Below are positions 43,150 through 53,044 of a stretch of 64,000 bases of DNA, one piece after another. The position numbers and the translations under genes were made by a program. The notes below the pieces were generated by a model that saw only the letters and a program-made list of their open reading frames with translations, did no database searches and was not told where the DNA came from. Each line of letters opens with the position of its first letter. Within the stretch, counting starts at the first letter, position 1. Origin of the DNA: Ignavibacteria bacterium (GTDB lineage Bacteria; Bacteroidota; Ignavibacteria; UBA10030); assembly GCA_016873805.1 (NCBI GenBank), contig VGVZ01000001.1, forward strand, positions 170,228 to 234,227, read 5' to 3'.

Positions 43150-45327
43150 CTATCGAATGACAACGAGCTTCTTGACGATTGGCGGTCCATTGGTGTCCTT
43201 GTCCTGAATGACAACGATGTAAACTCCACTGACAATCACTTGATTTGAGGAGGTGATGGAATTCCAGTACGTGTCGCCGGTTCCATCCGTATGAACAATT
43301 TCCTTGATAAGCTCACCGAGTTCCGTGTAAATCTTGATCACACAGTTTCCCGGGATGTTGTAGAAGGCGATCTTGTCCCCTTCGTTCGGGAATCGCAGTC
43401 TGTTCTCATTCGACGAAATGATATACGGATTCGGTGCGATACGAATCTGATCGGGACTCGTACCCGCCGGCCTCTTGAGATTCGTCGGATCGTAGGTCTG
43501 CGTGTAGAACCGGCTGCTCTCCAGAGAACCCGCCGGAGTTCTCCCCGCTCCCGAATTCGCCGATGCGTCACCGAACGCGGTCAGATAATAGTAGTACGAG
43601 ATCCCGCGGATTGCCGTTGTATCGTCAAACGAATACGCCTTCGACGACGAATATCCTACACGCGGATCGGCGGGCTTAACGCCGCCTGCCTGAAAAACCA
43701 GATGGTATGTGCTGTCCGATCGCCCGGTCGCGCGATAGACTCGATAGCCCGCGAATCCGTTTGCTCCCTCTTTGGGATTCGGATCCCATGTCATACCGAT
43801 CTTGTTTCCTCCCCCCCGGACCACGAAGTTGCTCGGCGGGAATGGGGGTTGAGGGATGTTATATCCCGCGGTGAAATTTGCAGCTGCGCGGCGAAACGTC
43901 TCGAGTAGACGCGGCCTGCCCAGAAACACCGAATCGTTCTTTGCTTTCGTCGTAATGACGCCGTCCTTGTACTTCTTCCCGATCCGGATCGCCTCTTCTC
44001 GGGTGAGTCCGTTTGCTCCCTCCGCAAAGACGATGCGAATACTTTCTCCGGGTCTTAGTGTGTACGGGCCGTAACCGACCCCCGACGACCATCCCCCCGG
44101 TCCACCCGCACCGATGTTTGCCATCGTTTTCTGCTCGGAGAACGCGCCCGTGGGTTCGACCAGCCACGCATGACGCGGCGCATGCCCCTCGATCATCTTG
44201 TTATACTCCTCCGTCATCGCGACAAGGTTGAACTGACTGTTGTTGCGCGTCATCGGTTCATCGGATCCAATGAAATTCGTGGTTGAGGGTTGGGAAGGGT
44301 GACTCGAGCGGTCGGTGGGGGATCGATCGGCATGAACGTGACTGACACCTACAAGCTGGGAGGCGCCCAATCGCCAGTTCGTGTCTGAGAGGGCGACGTA
44401 GTTGGCCGATTGAGCAGGATTCCAGATCGGAGCGCCGATATTGTCGTAGCTGGCGGCATTTGGCGAACTTCCCGCAGGCGGCTTGTTGGCATCGACATGT
44501 AATCCATGCCATGCGAACATCGCTTTCACGTCGTTCTCGGCCGCTGGAATGCGTGTGTTGGCGATGTCCGGCGCAAATCCGCGGCCATCATTCATCGTGT
44601 TAATGCCCCAGCCGGCCGAGTTGTTGACCGCGTATCTAACTTCACGACATACCGAGTAGCGATATTGAAAGTAGACCATGAAACCCGTAACGGTCTGATT
44701 CGGGAGCTCAATTGCCGGGTCGGCGTTCACGTTGCCCGTGTTCGTGAACGTCATATCGAAGATGTGATAATTATCGTGATACTGCTGGCTGAAGGCATAG
44801 ATCCTGCGTGTCAGCGTAACCCCCAGCGCCGTGTTCACAGTGTTGACTACCATCCGGTCTGGCTTCAGCGTATCCAGAACGGCGGTGATCTCCTCAGGAT
44901 TCGAGAACGATGGATTGCCGTCGACGAATACGCGGGGAGGTTCAAACTTCGCATACACGTTGAACGACAGGGGGAAGAACTCGTTGTCGCCGTTCACGCG
45001 TGGGCCGACGTGCACGACCTTATGAGGGAACGACCGTCCCTGGTTGTCGGTGAAATTCGTTGCCCCGAGCCAGAGGGACTTTGCGGCCTGCAGGTCCTGG
45101 TACTGGTACTGTGCGGGCCAACGCAACCCGTACTGCTGGATGCGCTGATTCCCCTCCTCAATCTCCCATCCTTTTTCCGAGAACCAGTTGTGGAGCGATC
45201 CGACGGTGAGCCACTTCGTCTGTCCCTGCGCGTGAAGCGTCTGCACCGTTGCTGCGAGCACGATCGTCAGGCAGCAGATGCTGAAGAAGATTCTTCGGGT
45301 GAGTGTCTGCATAGAAAGTACTTTCAT
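43150..45327 (-). CDS. Large secreted surface protein with T9SS-type C-terminus
   Basis: About 725 residues from an ATG at 45327, or five fewer from 45312; both give the signal TRRIFFSICCLTIVLAATV. No known catalytic domain is recognised. A fibronectin-III-like segment lies near the end (PFPPSNFVVRGGGNKIGMTW, YRVYRATGRSDSTYHLV), then a variant sorting domain starting IRIAPNPYIISSNENRLRF with IKIYTELGELIKEI, SGVYIVVIQDKD and the basic end KKLVVIR. Family relatives are typically annotated only as T9SS-sorted proteins. It lies 35 bases after the TonB receptor stop and just before PorV, so it is likely the main surface partner of that receptor. Confidence 0.78.
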   Translation of the reverse strand: MKVLSMQTLTRRIFFSICCLTIVLAATVQTLHAQGQTKWLTVGSLHNWFSEKGWEIEEGNQRIQQYGLRWPAQYQYQDLQAAKSLWLGATNFTDNQGRSFPHKVVHVGPRVNGDNEFFPLSFNVYAKFEPPRVFVDGNPSFSNPEEITAVLDTLKPDRMVVNTVNTALGVTLTRRIYAFSQQYHDNYHIFDMTFTNTGNVNADPAIELPNQTVTGFMVYFQYRYSVCREVRYAVNNSAGWGINTMNDGRGFAPDIANTRIPAAENDVKAMFAWHGLHVDANKPPAGSSPNAASYDNIGAPIWNPAQSANYVALSDTNWRLGASQLVGVSHVHADRSPTDRSSHPSQPSTTNFIGSDEPMTRNNSQFNLVAMTEEYNKMIEGHAPRHAWLVEPTGAFSEQKTMANIGAGGPGGWSSGVGYGPYTLRPGESIRIVFAEGANGLTREEAIRIGKKYKDGVITTKAKNDSVFLGRPRLLETFRRAAANFTAGYNIPQPPFPPSNFVVRGGGNKIGMTWDPNPKEGANGFAGYRVYRATGRSDSTYHLVFQAGGVKPADPRVGYSSSKAYSFDDTTAIRGISYYYYLTAFGDASANSGAGRTPAGSLESSRFYTQTYDPTNLKRPAGTSPDQIRIAPNPYIISSNENRLRFPNEGDKIAFYNIPGNCVIKIYTELGELIKEIVHTDGTGDTYWNSITSSNQVIVSGVYIVVIQDKDTNGPPIVKKLVVIR

Positions 45328-45362
45328 GTCATATGTGATGGAGCCGATCCGACGAACCACGA

Positions 45363-48300
45363 TTAGAGTTGGTATGAAATCCGAAGTCCGAAAAAGACAT
45401 TCCGCGGATTCAGAAAGTTGAGCCAATCCTGATTGGGCATGTCGATGTAGGCTTTGGACTCCAGCACCTTGTCCAGACGGCCTTGATCGACAAGCTGCCA
45501 CTGGTTGTTTGACCATTGATAGTACTGCTTGGTCGAGGCATCATAGTAGAACGGAACGGGACTCGGTGACGTCACCGAGGTGAGACTTGCGGCATAGACC
45601 ATCGGCTGATATGCGACGCCCGCCTTCCGATAGTCCCCCGGATTGTCGTCTCCCGGGATATTGCCGTACCACTGGTTGAACGCCGTGCTCAAGTGGAGTG
45701 ATTTCAGATAGTTCTCATAGTCCGTCCCGTCGATAAACCCGTATGTGGTCAACTGTTTCAGGTTGAGCACATTGTACATGTCCATGAAGAACTGGATGTT
45801 GAGAGCGCCGAAGCTCAGGTTCTTGCTCACCCGGATGTCGAGACCGTACGTATCGTTCCACTTCGTGTTGTACTGCACGCCGGGAACCGAACCGCCGCCG
45901 ACCCACGTGAAGTAGAAACCGGATCTCCACGAACCGAGGATGTTCAATCTGAGATCGCCCAAGGGCCGAATACCGAGGACGTTTGGACCGTAGTCAGGAG
46001 GGGAGAAGAAATCGATATTGGCGCGCGCATAGGGACGCGGCACAGGCCTGGTCTGCACCGGATTTGTCCGCTCGTCGGAACGCTGCTCAACAGGATTCTG
46101 ATAATACCGCGGTCTGCCGAACTCTCCGCTCGTCGAGACCATGTAGGTATAGTTGACGAATCCCTGGACCCAGTTCCCTCGATTCTTCGTCATCGTGATT
46201 TCAAAGCCACGGATATCCTCGTACGAAGTATTGGTCGTGACGGAGTAATTGGGGACGTTGTTGTATCCGATGTAGTTCACGAGCCGGGATTGGTCGCTGA
46301 TGTTCTTGTAGTACGAGGCGACCCTGAGGAGGAACATGTCGAACAAATTGTGTTCGTACCCCAATTCGTATGCGACGGTCTTTTCAAGGGGAAGATTGGG
46401 ATTTGCCAGCCGGATGATATCCTGCGACGCGGTTTCTCTTCTGACGAGGAAGAGACTCTCCGGCAGCGGAATGTCTCTGAAGTGTCCGTAGTTGAAGAAG
46501 AGCTTCGCGTTCTCGGTGATCGGGAATGAGACTCCGAGTCGCGGACTCAACGCATCGATCTTCTGAGTCGGCACGCGCTTCAACAGCGTGTCGATGTTCT
46601 GCGATTGCGCGCCTCGGAACACCTTGGTGTACGGATCGTATTCATACCAGTCACCCCCCGCATGCGACATCTCGTAACGCAAGCCGAAATTCGCGATCAT
46701 CCCCTCGAATTCCAGCTTGTCCTGCACATACGCCGCGAGTCTCCTGGGATAGGTTTGCCACTTCGAGGTCGACCGTCCCGAAGGCAGGACGAGATCGACG
46801 GATCCGTAGTTGACGGCATTGTCGACGTACACGTATTCGAAACCGGCCTTGAGCTCGTTGTACTTGTCGACCTGACTGGAAATATCGAACTTGATTTGAT
46901 AGCGGGTCGTCTTGCTGGTGTCGCGCGCGTTGCTCATCCCGATCGCCATGCGAAGACCGTCGATGCCGGTCGTCGAGTAGTTTTCGGGACTCGGGAAAAA
47001 TCCGAATGGCGCCTCGTCGAGATAGTAGTTGTTGCCGAACTTGTATACTCTCGATGTGTCACGCATGCGCCCGGGCGCTGTGCTGTAGGAGGAATAGAAC
47101 CGCTGCGCGCTGACTTCATAGAATGTCGACGGATTCAGGACATGAGTGAACTTGGCCCCCATCATCTGTCGCTCGACCGCGTTGGGAGCCCAGTAGTCGT
47201 TCGTGAAGAGGCGGGAGTCGATGAAACTCACGCGGTTCATCCGTTCTCCAATCGTCCACGGCTCCGAAAAACTGCCATACGTGCCGGTTTGATTCCAGTC
47301 GACGGCCTCATTCCGTCCCATGAGACCTTCGATCATCAGCTTCATGCCGATCCCGACGTCGGAGGTCACCGTGAGTTTGTGATTGAAATCGGAGTAGGCG
47401 TCGCGTGAGCAAGGGATTGCATATTGCGTGCTCGATTGCCGGTAGGAATAGTAGAACCGCATCTTCCCAATCATCGCGTTGAGCACCGGGACCGGTCCTC
47501 CAAACCCGAAGTCGATGTCGTAATCCGGTTTCGTGATGTCGAAAGACTTGCGGTGCTGCCACATGAACACGCGCTGTGCCGCCTCGGGGGTGAGATCGTT
47601 CGTCGGATCATTGTCCGCCATCAGTTTCTGCGAGATGAGATTCCACCCTTCAAACCGGCGGTATTGGGCCTGTGTCCATGGATCCCACGGGCTCACATAT
47701 CCCCTCGCGGGATCATCGGCGGTACCCGTAAACGCGACGGCCGGATCGACATACGGACGGATCCAGTACGAGTTTGGATTGTTCGGCGTCATCCCAAAGT
47801 ATTTTCGTGTCGGCGGACTGAAGCGGATCACCGCCCCGACGTTGTATCTCTGCCCTCCATCCTTCGTGATGACGTTGACCACACCCGATCTGGCGTTCCC
47901 GTATTCTGCATTGAAGCCGCCGGTCTGGATCTGGATATCCTGGATCGAAAGCAGACTTATGGCTGTATAGGGCAGATTGTTCCGTTCATCCCTCAACGTG
48001 AGGCCGTTGACAAGGAAGGCCGTCTGATCGGAGCCGCCCCCTCGCACTTGCATCCCTTGAATACCCGCTTGAAGCCCGATCACGCTCACAACACTGAACA
48101 CAGGGAGGTTCTCAACCTCCCGGGCGGTGATGTTTACACGGCTTGACGAGACATCGCGCTCCACGATAGGGCGTGACGCTTCAACGACAATTTCCTGGGT
48201 CTCCAGGACAACCTGCCTGAGCTCGAAGTCGAGATTCGTCGTCTGGTTGATATTCACCCGCACATTGGAAATCGTCACGGGGTTATACCCCATCATCGAT

Positions 48301-48524
48301 GCACGGACGTTGTACAGGCCAGGCGGAACATTCAGGATCACAAAAAAACCATCGACATTTGCTGCTGCACCGATGGTTGTTCCCTCGATCACGACATTTG
48401 CGGAGACAAGCGGTTCATTCGATCCTGCCTCTTTCACAATCCCTGTGATTTTGCCTGTCTGCGCAGCCAGTGAAGAGATCGAAAGAAGGAGGCAAAGGAC
48501 AAGTTTACTGAGCGAGGAACTCAT
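45363..48524 (-). CDS. TonB-dependent outer-membrane receptor with carboxypeptidase-regulatory-like N-terminus
   Basis: About 1053 residues from the ATG at 48524, which has GAGGAG nine bases upstream; a longer frame would add 24 residues before the signal peptide (KLVLCLLLSISSLAAQ). An Ig-like regulatory domain (ITGIVKEAGSNEPLVSANVV, YNVRASMMGYNPVTI) precedes the plug (VRGGGSDQTAFLVNGLTLRD, GGFNAEYGNARSGVVNVITK) and a barrel ending in LRISYQL. It differs from SusC proteins in lacking a SusD partner; the neighbours are a T9SS surface protein, PorV and a propeller lipoprotein. This organisation suggests an uptake or adhesion locus of unknown ligand. Confidence 0.9.
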   Translation of the reverse strand: MSSSLSKLVLCLLLSISSLAAQTGKITGIVKEAGSNEPLVSANVVIEGTTIGAAANVDGFFVILNVPPGLYNVRASMMGYNPVTISNVRVNINQTTNLDFELRQVVLETQEIVVEASRPIVERDVSSSRVNITAREVENLPVFSVVSVIGLQAGIQGMQVRGGGSDQTAFLVNGLTLRDERNNLPYTAISLLSIQDIQIQTGGFNAEYGNARSGVVNVITKDGGQRYNVGAVIRFSPPTRKYFGMTPNNPNSYWIRPYVDPAVAFTGTADDPARGYVSPWDPWTQAQYRRFEGWNLISQKLMADNDPTNDLTPEAAQRVFMWQHRKSFDITKPDYDIDFGFGGPVPVLNAMIGKMRFYYSYRQSSTQYAIPCSRDAYSDFNHKLTVTSDVGIGMKLMIEGLMGRNEAVDWNQTGTYGSFSEPWTIGERMNRVSFIDSRLFTNDYWAPNAVERQMMGAKFTHVLNPSTFYEVSAQRFYSSYSTAPGRMRDTSRVYKFGNNYYLDEAPFGFFPSPENYSTTGIDGLRMAIGMSNARDTSKTTRYQIKFDISSQVDKYNELKAGFEYVYVDNAVNYGSVDLVLPSGRSTSKWQTYPRRLAAYVQDKLEFEGMIANFGLRYEMSHAGGDWYEYDPYTKVFRGAQSQNIDTLLKRVPTQKIDALSPRLGVSFPITENAKLFFNYGHFRDIPLPESLFLVRRETASQDIIRLANPNLPLEKTVAYELGYEHNLFDMFLLRVASYYKNISDQSRLVNYIGYNNVPNYSVTTNTSYEDIRGFEITMTKNRGNWVQGFVNYTYMVSTSGEFGRPRYYQNPVEQRSDERTNPVQTRPVPRPYARANIDFFSPPDYGPNVLGIRPLGDLRLNILGSWRSGFYFTWVGGGSVPGVQYNTKWNDTYGLDIRVSKNLSFGALNIQFFMDMYNVLNLKQLTTYGFIDGTDYENYLKSLHLSTAFNQWYGNIPGDDNPGDYRKAGVAYQPMVYAASLTSVTSPSPVPFYYDASTKQYYQWSNNQWQLVDQGRLDKVLESKAYIDMPNQDWLNFLNPRNVFFGLRISYQL

Positions 48525-49010
48525 AACAGATAATCTCCTCTTGAGAGCAATAGAGAGACTGATTGGATGCGCTATGTGAAGTGAGTGAGGATGCATTGTG
48601 GGTGAAACTGATTCTGACGGGGGGAAATGTCAGAATGTCGTGGTGCAATCCTTCGAGCGACGCGGTTTCGCTCGACGGAATATAGAAAAATCTTGACGTA
48701 GATGTCAAGCCGCCAAGTCGGGACGCTGTTCCCGTCTTGTTTCTGAGCATTTGAGATCGAGCAGACCCGACGGTCCGAGATCGTTCCGTCGATCCGGAAG
48801 TCACGGGCCGCGACGACCGCGTACGAATCCCCGACAATCCGCTAACTCCATGAGACGTCGCACGATGGGCGTCATTAAAAAGTGTAAATGTTTTTTCGCA
48901 ACGCTGTGCCGCCGCGTTTGTTTTTCCGGCAATTTGTCTTAGTTTTTCTGAACCGGTTTTCACGAGCTCCTCATTTTCAATTCTCCGCACCCAAGAAAGG
49001 TGGATCAACT
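48525..49010. other. Divergent intergenic region between the TonB receptor and nagB
   Basis: No supported gene. It must contain the promoters for the receptor operon (minus) and nagB (plus). AT-rich tracts are at about 48875-48895 and 48920-48955; no canonical promoter pair was convincing. Confidence 0.4.
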
Positions 49011-49817
49011 ATGAGAATTATCATTCATCCGGACTACACCACACTCAGCAAATGGACCGCGTACTACATCGCCCAGAAGATCAAGTCGTCTAATCCCACA
49101 CCCGAAAAGAAGTTCGTTCTCGGACTCCCCACAGGGTCCTCTCCCATCGGCACATATCGAGAACTCGTCAAGCTCTGTCAGGAAGGAAAAGTTTCGTTCA
49201 AAAACGTTGTCACATTCAACATGGACGAATACGTCGGCCTCCCCGAAGATCATCCGGAAAGCTATCACTACTTTATGTGGCATCATCTCTTCAGCCACGT
49301 CGATATTCCAAAGGAAAACGTTCACATTCTCGACGGCAACGCGAAAGACCTTGAGAAGGAGTGCCACGATTACGAAGAGGCGATTCGACGCGCAGGCGGC
49401 ATCGATCTCTTTCTTGGCGGCATCGGAGCCGACGGACATATTGCGTTCAACGAACCGGGTTCCTCACTCTCTTCGCGCACCCGAATCAAGACACTGACCT
49501 ATGATACCCGCGTGGCCAATTCCCGCTTCTTCGGGAACGACCCGAACAAGGTGCCGAAGACCGCGCTCACGGTCGGGGTCGCAACGGTGATGGATGCGAG
49601 GGAGGTGGTGATTATCATCAACGGGATTGCAAAAGCAAGAGCGCTGCAGAAGGTCGTCGAGGAGGGGGTGAATCACATGTGGACGGTTTCCATGCTCCAG
49701 CTCCATCGCCACGGGATGATCGTCTGTGACGATGACGCGTCATTCGAGCTGAAGGTCGGGACGGTGAAGTACTTTAAGGATATCGAGCGTGAGAACCTGA
49801 GCTTGCCCAGGCTCTGA
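49011..49817 (+). CDS. nagB: Glucosamine-6-phosphate deaminase
   Basis: The 268-residue protein matches NagB along its length: [40 protein letters not shown] (phosphate loop), [20 protein letters not shown] (catalytic Asp region), [21 protein letters not shown] (catalytic His and Glu) and [14 protein letters not shown]. It converts glucosamine 6-phosphate to fructose 6-phosphate and ammonia in the cytoplasm. The ATG at 49011 is preceded by AAGAAAGG; a frame extending 123 bases upstream is not protein-like. Together with nagA it forms the GlcNAc-6-P breakdown pathway. Confidence 0.96.
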   Translation: MRIIIHPDYTTLSKWTAYYIAQKIKSSNPTPEKKFVLGLPTGSSPIGTYRELVKLCQEGKVSFKNVVTFNMDEYVGLPEDHPESYHYFMWHHLFSHVDIPKENVHILDGNAKDLEKECHDYEEAIRRAGGIDLFLGGIGADGHIAFNEPGSSLSSRTRIKTLTYDTRVANSRFFGNDPNKVPKTALTVGVATVMDAREVVIIINGIAKARALQKVVEEGVNHMWTVSMLQLHRHGMIVCDDDASFELKVGTVKYFKDIERENLSLPRL

Positions 49818-49822
49818 CTATT

Positions 49823-49912
49823 GCGGTGTCATGACGAAACTCCTGACACCGCCTCGCTGCAGATCATGCGGCGTCAGGACGAAAGCCCTGACACCACCTC
49901 GCCGCAGATTGG
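49823..49912. repeat. Two tandem 45-base repeats, each with a hairpin
   Basis: Copies start at 49823 (GCGGTGTCATGACGAAACTC) and 49868 (GCGGCGTCAGGACGAAAGCC); both continue with CTGACACC and end CTCGC.GCAGAT. In each, GGTGTCA-like and TGACACC arms can pair. They lie directly after the nagB stop between convergent genes and may work as a bidirectional terminator. Confidence 0.6.
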
Positions 49913-49925
49913 GTCTCCCTCCTCG

Positions 49926-51086
49926 CTACACCTTGATAATCCAGTTCATCTTGTACATGATGTACGCAATGAGGTAGAGTCCCATCATGAACGCGATCGC
50001 ATGAATGAACGACGCGAGCATGGGATCCCCGATCGGCACAAAGAGAAGATCGTAGTACAGTCGCCTCAAACTCACACGTGTCCCCTCCCCCATATCAAAC
50101 CGAATCAATGACGTCAATCGTCCGATGAGACCCGCGAGGAAGAAGACGGTAATGGCATTCAGGCCGTTGATCTGGAAGGGCTTTGCCCACCACTTGATCC
50201 CCACCACATCGATGATCCAGTAACAGAGTGCAAAGACGTTCAACGCAAGTCCCGCCATGAATACGGAGTATGAACTCGTCCAGAGGTTCTTGTTGATCGG
50301 CAGCCAGTTGTCCATGATGAGACCCGTCAGGACAAGCAGATTTCCGATCACGAACATCCAGACGGTCTTATCTGCGTCGGAGAGTTTGCTCCGCAACAGA
50401 TGGCCGGTGAAAACGCCAAACATGACGGTCGCAACGGCGGGCAACGTACTGAAGATCCCCTCCGGATCGAATCCGGGCGCCGGCGCGCCTGACCAGGTGT
50501 GCCCTCGCAGGAGCGTCGAGTCGATGTACCAGCACAGATTTCCCGTCGGTGCGAGCACCCCTGCACCATATTCCGGAACCGGAATGAATGCCATCGCAAG
50601 CCAATAGACGACCAGCAGACCGACTGTGACTGCGATCTGAACTCGGAATCCGGACCAAAGATAGATGAGCCCACCCACGAGATAGCACACGGCAATCCTC
50701 TGCAAGACGCCGGGAATGCGCATTGTCGCGAATGAGTAATTGTGGCCAAACGCGAGCCCGAACGGAAAGCCGCTGAGGACCAACCCAAGAACGAAGATGA
50801 TGGCTGATCGCTGGAGCACATGGAGAGCCAACGAACCCTTGTTGTCTCCTCTCTCAACCCGTTTCGCGAATGAGAGGGTCATCGCGACACCGACAATCCA
50901 GAGAAAGAACGGAAATATTGTATCCGTGAACGTCCACCCATCCCACGCGGCATGTTTCCAGGGGGCATAGATTTGATTCCAATCGCCGGGATTATTCACG
51001 AGCATCATGCCGGCAATTGTCGCGCCGCGGAAGACGTCGAGCGAGAGCAATCGCTTGGTGGTTTTCGTCGAAGTATCGTCTGCCAT
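49926..51086 (-). CDS. Multi-pass acyltransferase of the NagX/YeiB type (COG4299, heparan-alpha-glucosaminide acetyltransferase-like)
   Basis: The 386-residue membrane protein begins with the family signature RLLSLDVFRGATIAGMMLVN followed by PWKHAAWDGWTFTDTIFPFF, FLWIVGVAMTLSF and RIPGVLQRIAVCYLVGG. About ten hydrophobic segments are visible. Eukaryotic relatives acetylate terminal glucosamine across the lysosomal membrane. Bacterial copies are often found with nag genes, as here between nagB and nagA, which suggests a role in transferring an acyl group on amino sugars at the inner membrane. Substrate not established. Confidence 0.88.
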   Translation of the reverse strand: MADDTSTKTTKRLLSLDVFRGATIAGMMLVNNPGDWNQIYAPWKHAAWDGWTFTDTIFPFFLWIVGVAMTLSFAKRVERGDNKGSLALHVLQRSAIIFVLGLVLSGFPFGLAFGHNYSFATMRIPGVLQRIAVCYLVGGLIYLWSGFRVQIAVTVGLLVVYWLAMAFIPVPEYGAGVLAPTGNLCWYIDSTLLRGHTWSGAPAPGFDPEGIFSTLPAVATVMFGVFTGHLLRSKLSDADKTVWMFVIGNLLVLTGLIMDNWLPINKNLWTSSYSVFMAGLALNVFALCYWIIDVVGIKWWAKPFQINGLNAITVFFLAGLIGRLTSLIRFDMGEGTRVSLRRLYYDLLFVPIGDPMLASFIHAIAFMMGLYLIAYIMYKMNWIIKV

Positions 51087-51146
51087 CTGAATCTCTCCTT
51101 GTGAGGCTGAGGATGCAACGAAGCGGGCCAGTGCCGGACCGACACA

Positions 51147-52319
51147 TCATGTCTCAAGACCAGGCACAGCGTACTTTATCTTTCCTTCGTAGAGCGTCAT
51201 CTGGACCTCGAAATCCTTGTTCAGGAGCACGAGATCTGCATCTTTTCCGACGGCGAGAATCCCTTTCCGATGTTCCAAGCCGAGCACCTTCGCGCCATTG
51301 AGCGAGGCCATCCGCACGGCATCAGTCAGGGGAACCTCGACCTCCCTCACCATGATCTTCACCGCTTCCTCCATCGTGAGCGTACTTCCGGCCAGTGTCC
51401 CATCTTCCAGATATGCGGTCTTTCCCTTCACGAAAATCTTCTGATCCATGAAGTGGTATTCGCCTTCCGGCATTCCGCATGCACGAATGGCATCGGTGAT
51501 GAGAATGATTCCCCCTTCGCCTTTCACGCGATAGATGAGTTTCATCACAGCCGGATGAACATGAATGCCGTCGGCGATGAGTTCCACCTTCAGCTCATTG
51601 TGCAGGAGCGCGCCCGTGATCACCCCCGGCTTCCGATGATGAAACGGCTTCATCGCATTGAACATATGCGTGACATGGGCGGCGCCATTGTCGATGGCAT
51701 TCAGGACATCCTGATATGTCGCTACGGAATGCCCGATCGAGAGGACAACTCCATGCTTCGCCGCCTCCCGCATCACCTGATCGACTCCTTCCAGCTCCGG
51801 TGCGATCGTCATGAGTTTGATGGACCCCCGGCTCGCGGCAAAGACCCGTTTCCATTTCTGGACATCGGGCTTCCAAAGGTACTCCACCTTCATGGCGCCG
51901 TGTTGTTCCTTGTTGATGAATGGTCCTTCGAGGTGGATGCCCCAAACGTTTGATCCGTTTGCCCCCTCACAGAAATCCGCTATGCGGCTCACATCGGCGA
52001 TCAGCTCGGGCTCGCGTTTGCTGTACAGCGACGCGAGCATGCCGGTGGTTCCGTGCTCGAAAAAGAACTTGGAAATATTTTCGACCGCCTCACTGCTCAT
52101 GTCGGCGAATCCGTGCCCTCCTCCACCGTGAACAAGCAAGTCTACGAACCCCGGCGTCAGGATCATCCCTTCGGCATCGATCACCGTGCACCCCTTGGGC
52201 GTCTTCACATCTTTCACACCCCCAATTTCGGCTATCTTCTTCCCCTCGACGACGATTGTTCCGCGACTGAGGATTCGAAAGGGAGTGACAATTTCAGCAT
52301 TCGTAATGACGAGATTCAT
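51147..52319 (-). CDS. nagA: N-acetylglucosamine-6-phosphate deacetylase
   Basis: The 390-residue amidohydrolase contains TPGFVDLLVHGGGGHGFADM, WGIHLEGPFINKEQHGAM (metal-binding Glu), LSIGHSVATYQDV (His), AAHVTHMFNAMKPFHHRKPG (His and substrate loop) and ILITDAIRACGMPEG (catalytic Asp). It removes acetate from GlcNAc-6-phosphate, supplying NagB. GGAGGTGA precedes the ATG. It is 60 bases upstream of the acyltransferase gene in the same direction, so these two are probably co-transcribed while nagB is on the opposite strand. Confidence 0.96.
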   Translation of the reverse strand: MNLVITNAEIVTPFRILSRGTIVVEGKKIAEIGGVKDVKTPKGCTVIDAEGMILTPGFVDLLVHGGGGHGFADMSSEAVENISKFFFEHGTTGMLASLYSKREPELIADVSRIADFCEGANGSNVWGIHLEGPFINKEQHGAMKVEYLWKPDVQKWKRVFAASRGSIKLMTIAPELEGVDQVMREAAKHGVVLSIGHSVATYQDVLNAIDNGAAHVTHMFNAMKPFHHRKPGVITGALLHNELKVELIADGIHVHPAVMKLIYRVKGEGGIILITDAIRACGMPEGEYHFMDQKIFVKGKTAYLEDGTLAGSTLTMEEAVKIMVREVEVPLTDAVRMASLNGAKVLGLEHRKGILAVGKDADLVLLNKDFEVQMTLYEGKIKYAVPGLET

Positions 52320-52668
52320 AGATCGGCATCACCTCCGATGGACGGCAAGTTCGAACAAGCGGTTTCGAAAACATCTTGTGCAGAAGTCTTCGGCAAATGT
52401 GTCGAAAAATGCGGGAACAATCAATTCGCGCGATTCGATGCTCTCCTCACCTCAACAGTCGGCCTTTCCAACACGCCGGTCGGCAATTCCCTCACACAGC
52501 TGTTCGACGAATTCAACACTCCGCTCAACATGTTTTGAAATGACCTGTTTTTGGTCTCTGTGGCGTATTCCCACCCGATGTGGATCGGGTACGCAAATTG
52601 AAGAATGCAGATCGTGGGTTTTTCCCAACGATGAATACTCAATTCGAGATAGCATAAGGAGTCCACCC
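52320..52668. other. Divergent gap between nagA and the redox cluster
   Basis: No supported gene. A CCCACCCGATGTGG-to-CGGGTACGC stretch at 52570-52594 resembles a sigma-54 box only poorly (nine, not ten, bases between GG and GC). The start of the redox operon must be here; AAGGAG lies at about 52657 before the first ATG. Confidence 0.4.
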
Positions 52669-52977
52669 ATGTTTGGATTTGATGATCCTGAGGCGTTCTG
52701 GCTCAATGTCACGAATGTCGCTCTCGGTATTGTGGTGCTGATATGTCTGGGCGCAGTCGGCTATGCGGTTGTTGGCGAGGTGCTCGACCGCATTCGCAAG
52801 CGTGCGCTCGTCGCCGCTGACGACCATGCCACACTCGTTCCGGGTTTGGGGGTCACAATGGCCGACGGAGGTGAACGGATCGACAATCCCTCCGGCACAT
52901 ACGTCGCGCCGAACGGCGACATCGTTCGGAACCAGAAAAAGGCGCCAAAGAAGTCGAGTGAGCGCGCGTTCGGCTGA
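52669..52977 (+). CDS. Small single-pass membrane protein with ADGG motif, first gene of the Qrc-like cluster
   Basis: The 102-residue protein starts at 52669, where AAGGAG precedes the ATG; a longer upstream frame exists but is not protein-like. Residues about 10-40 form one membrane helix (LNVTNVALGIVVLICLGAV). A soluble, charged tail follows with PGLGVTMADGGERID and a lysine-rich end. The PG.GxTxADGGxxxD motif recurs in the GcvH-like protein at the far end of the cluster and, more loosely, in the next gene. No known family is recognised. The shared motif and position suggest a structural or assembly role with those proteins at the membrane. Confidence 0.7.
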   Translation: MFGFDDPEAFWLNVTNVALGIVVLICLGAVGYAVVGEVLDRIRKRALVAADDHATLVPGLGVTMADGGERIDNPSGTYVAPNGDIVRNQKKAPKKSSERAFG

Positions 52978-53044
52978 TGGGTATGCGCCGAATCGGTCTC
53001 ACATTCATTACGATCCCGGTCGTTGATATTCTCATGGAGGTCGA

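Noticed and set aside
52570..52594. Possible sigma-54 promoter before the redox operon
   Set aside because: GG and GC are nine bases apart instead of ten, and the flanking consensus bases do not fit.
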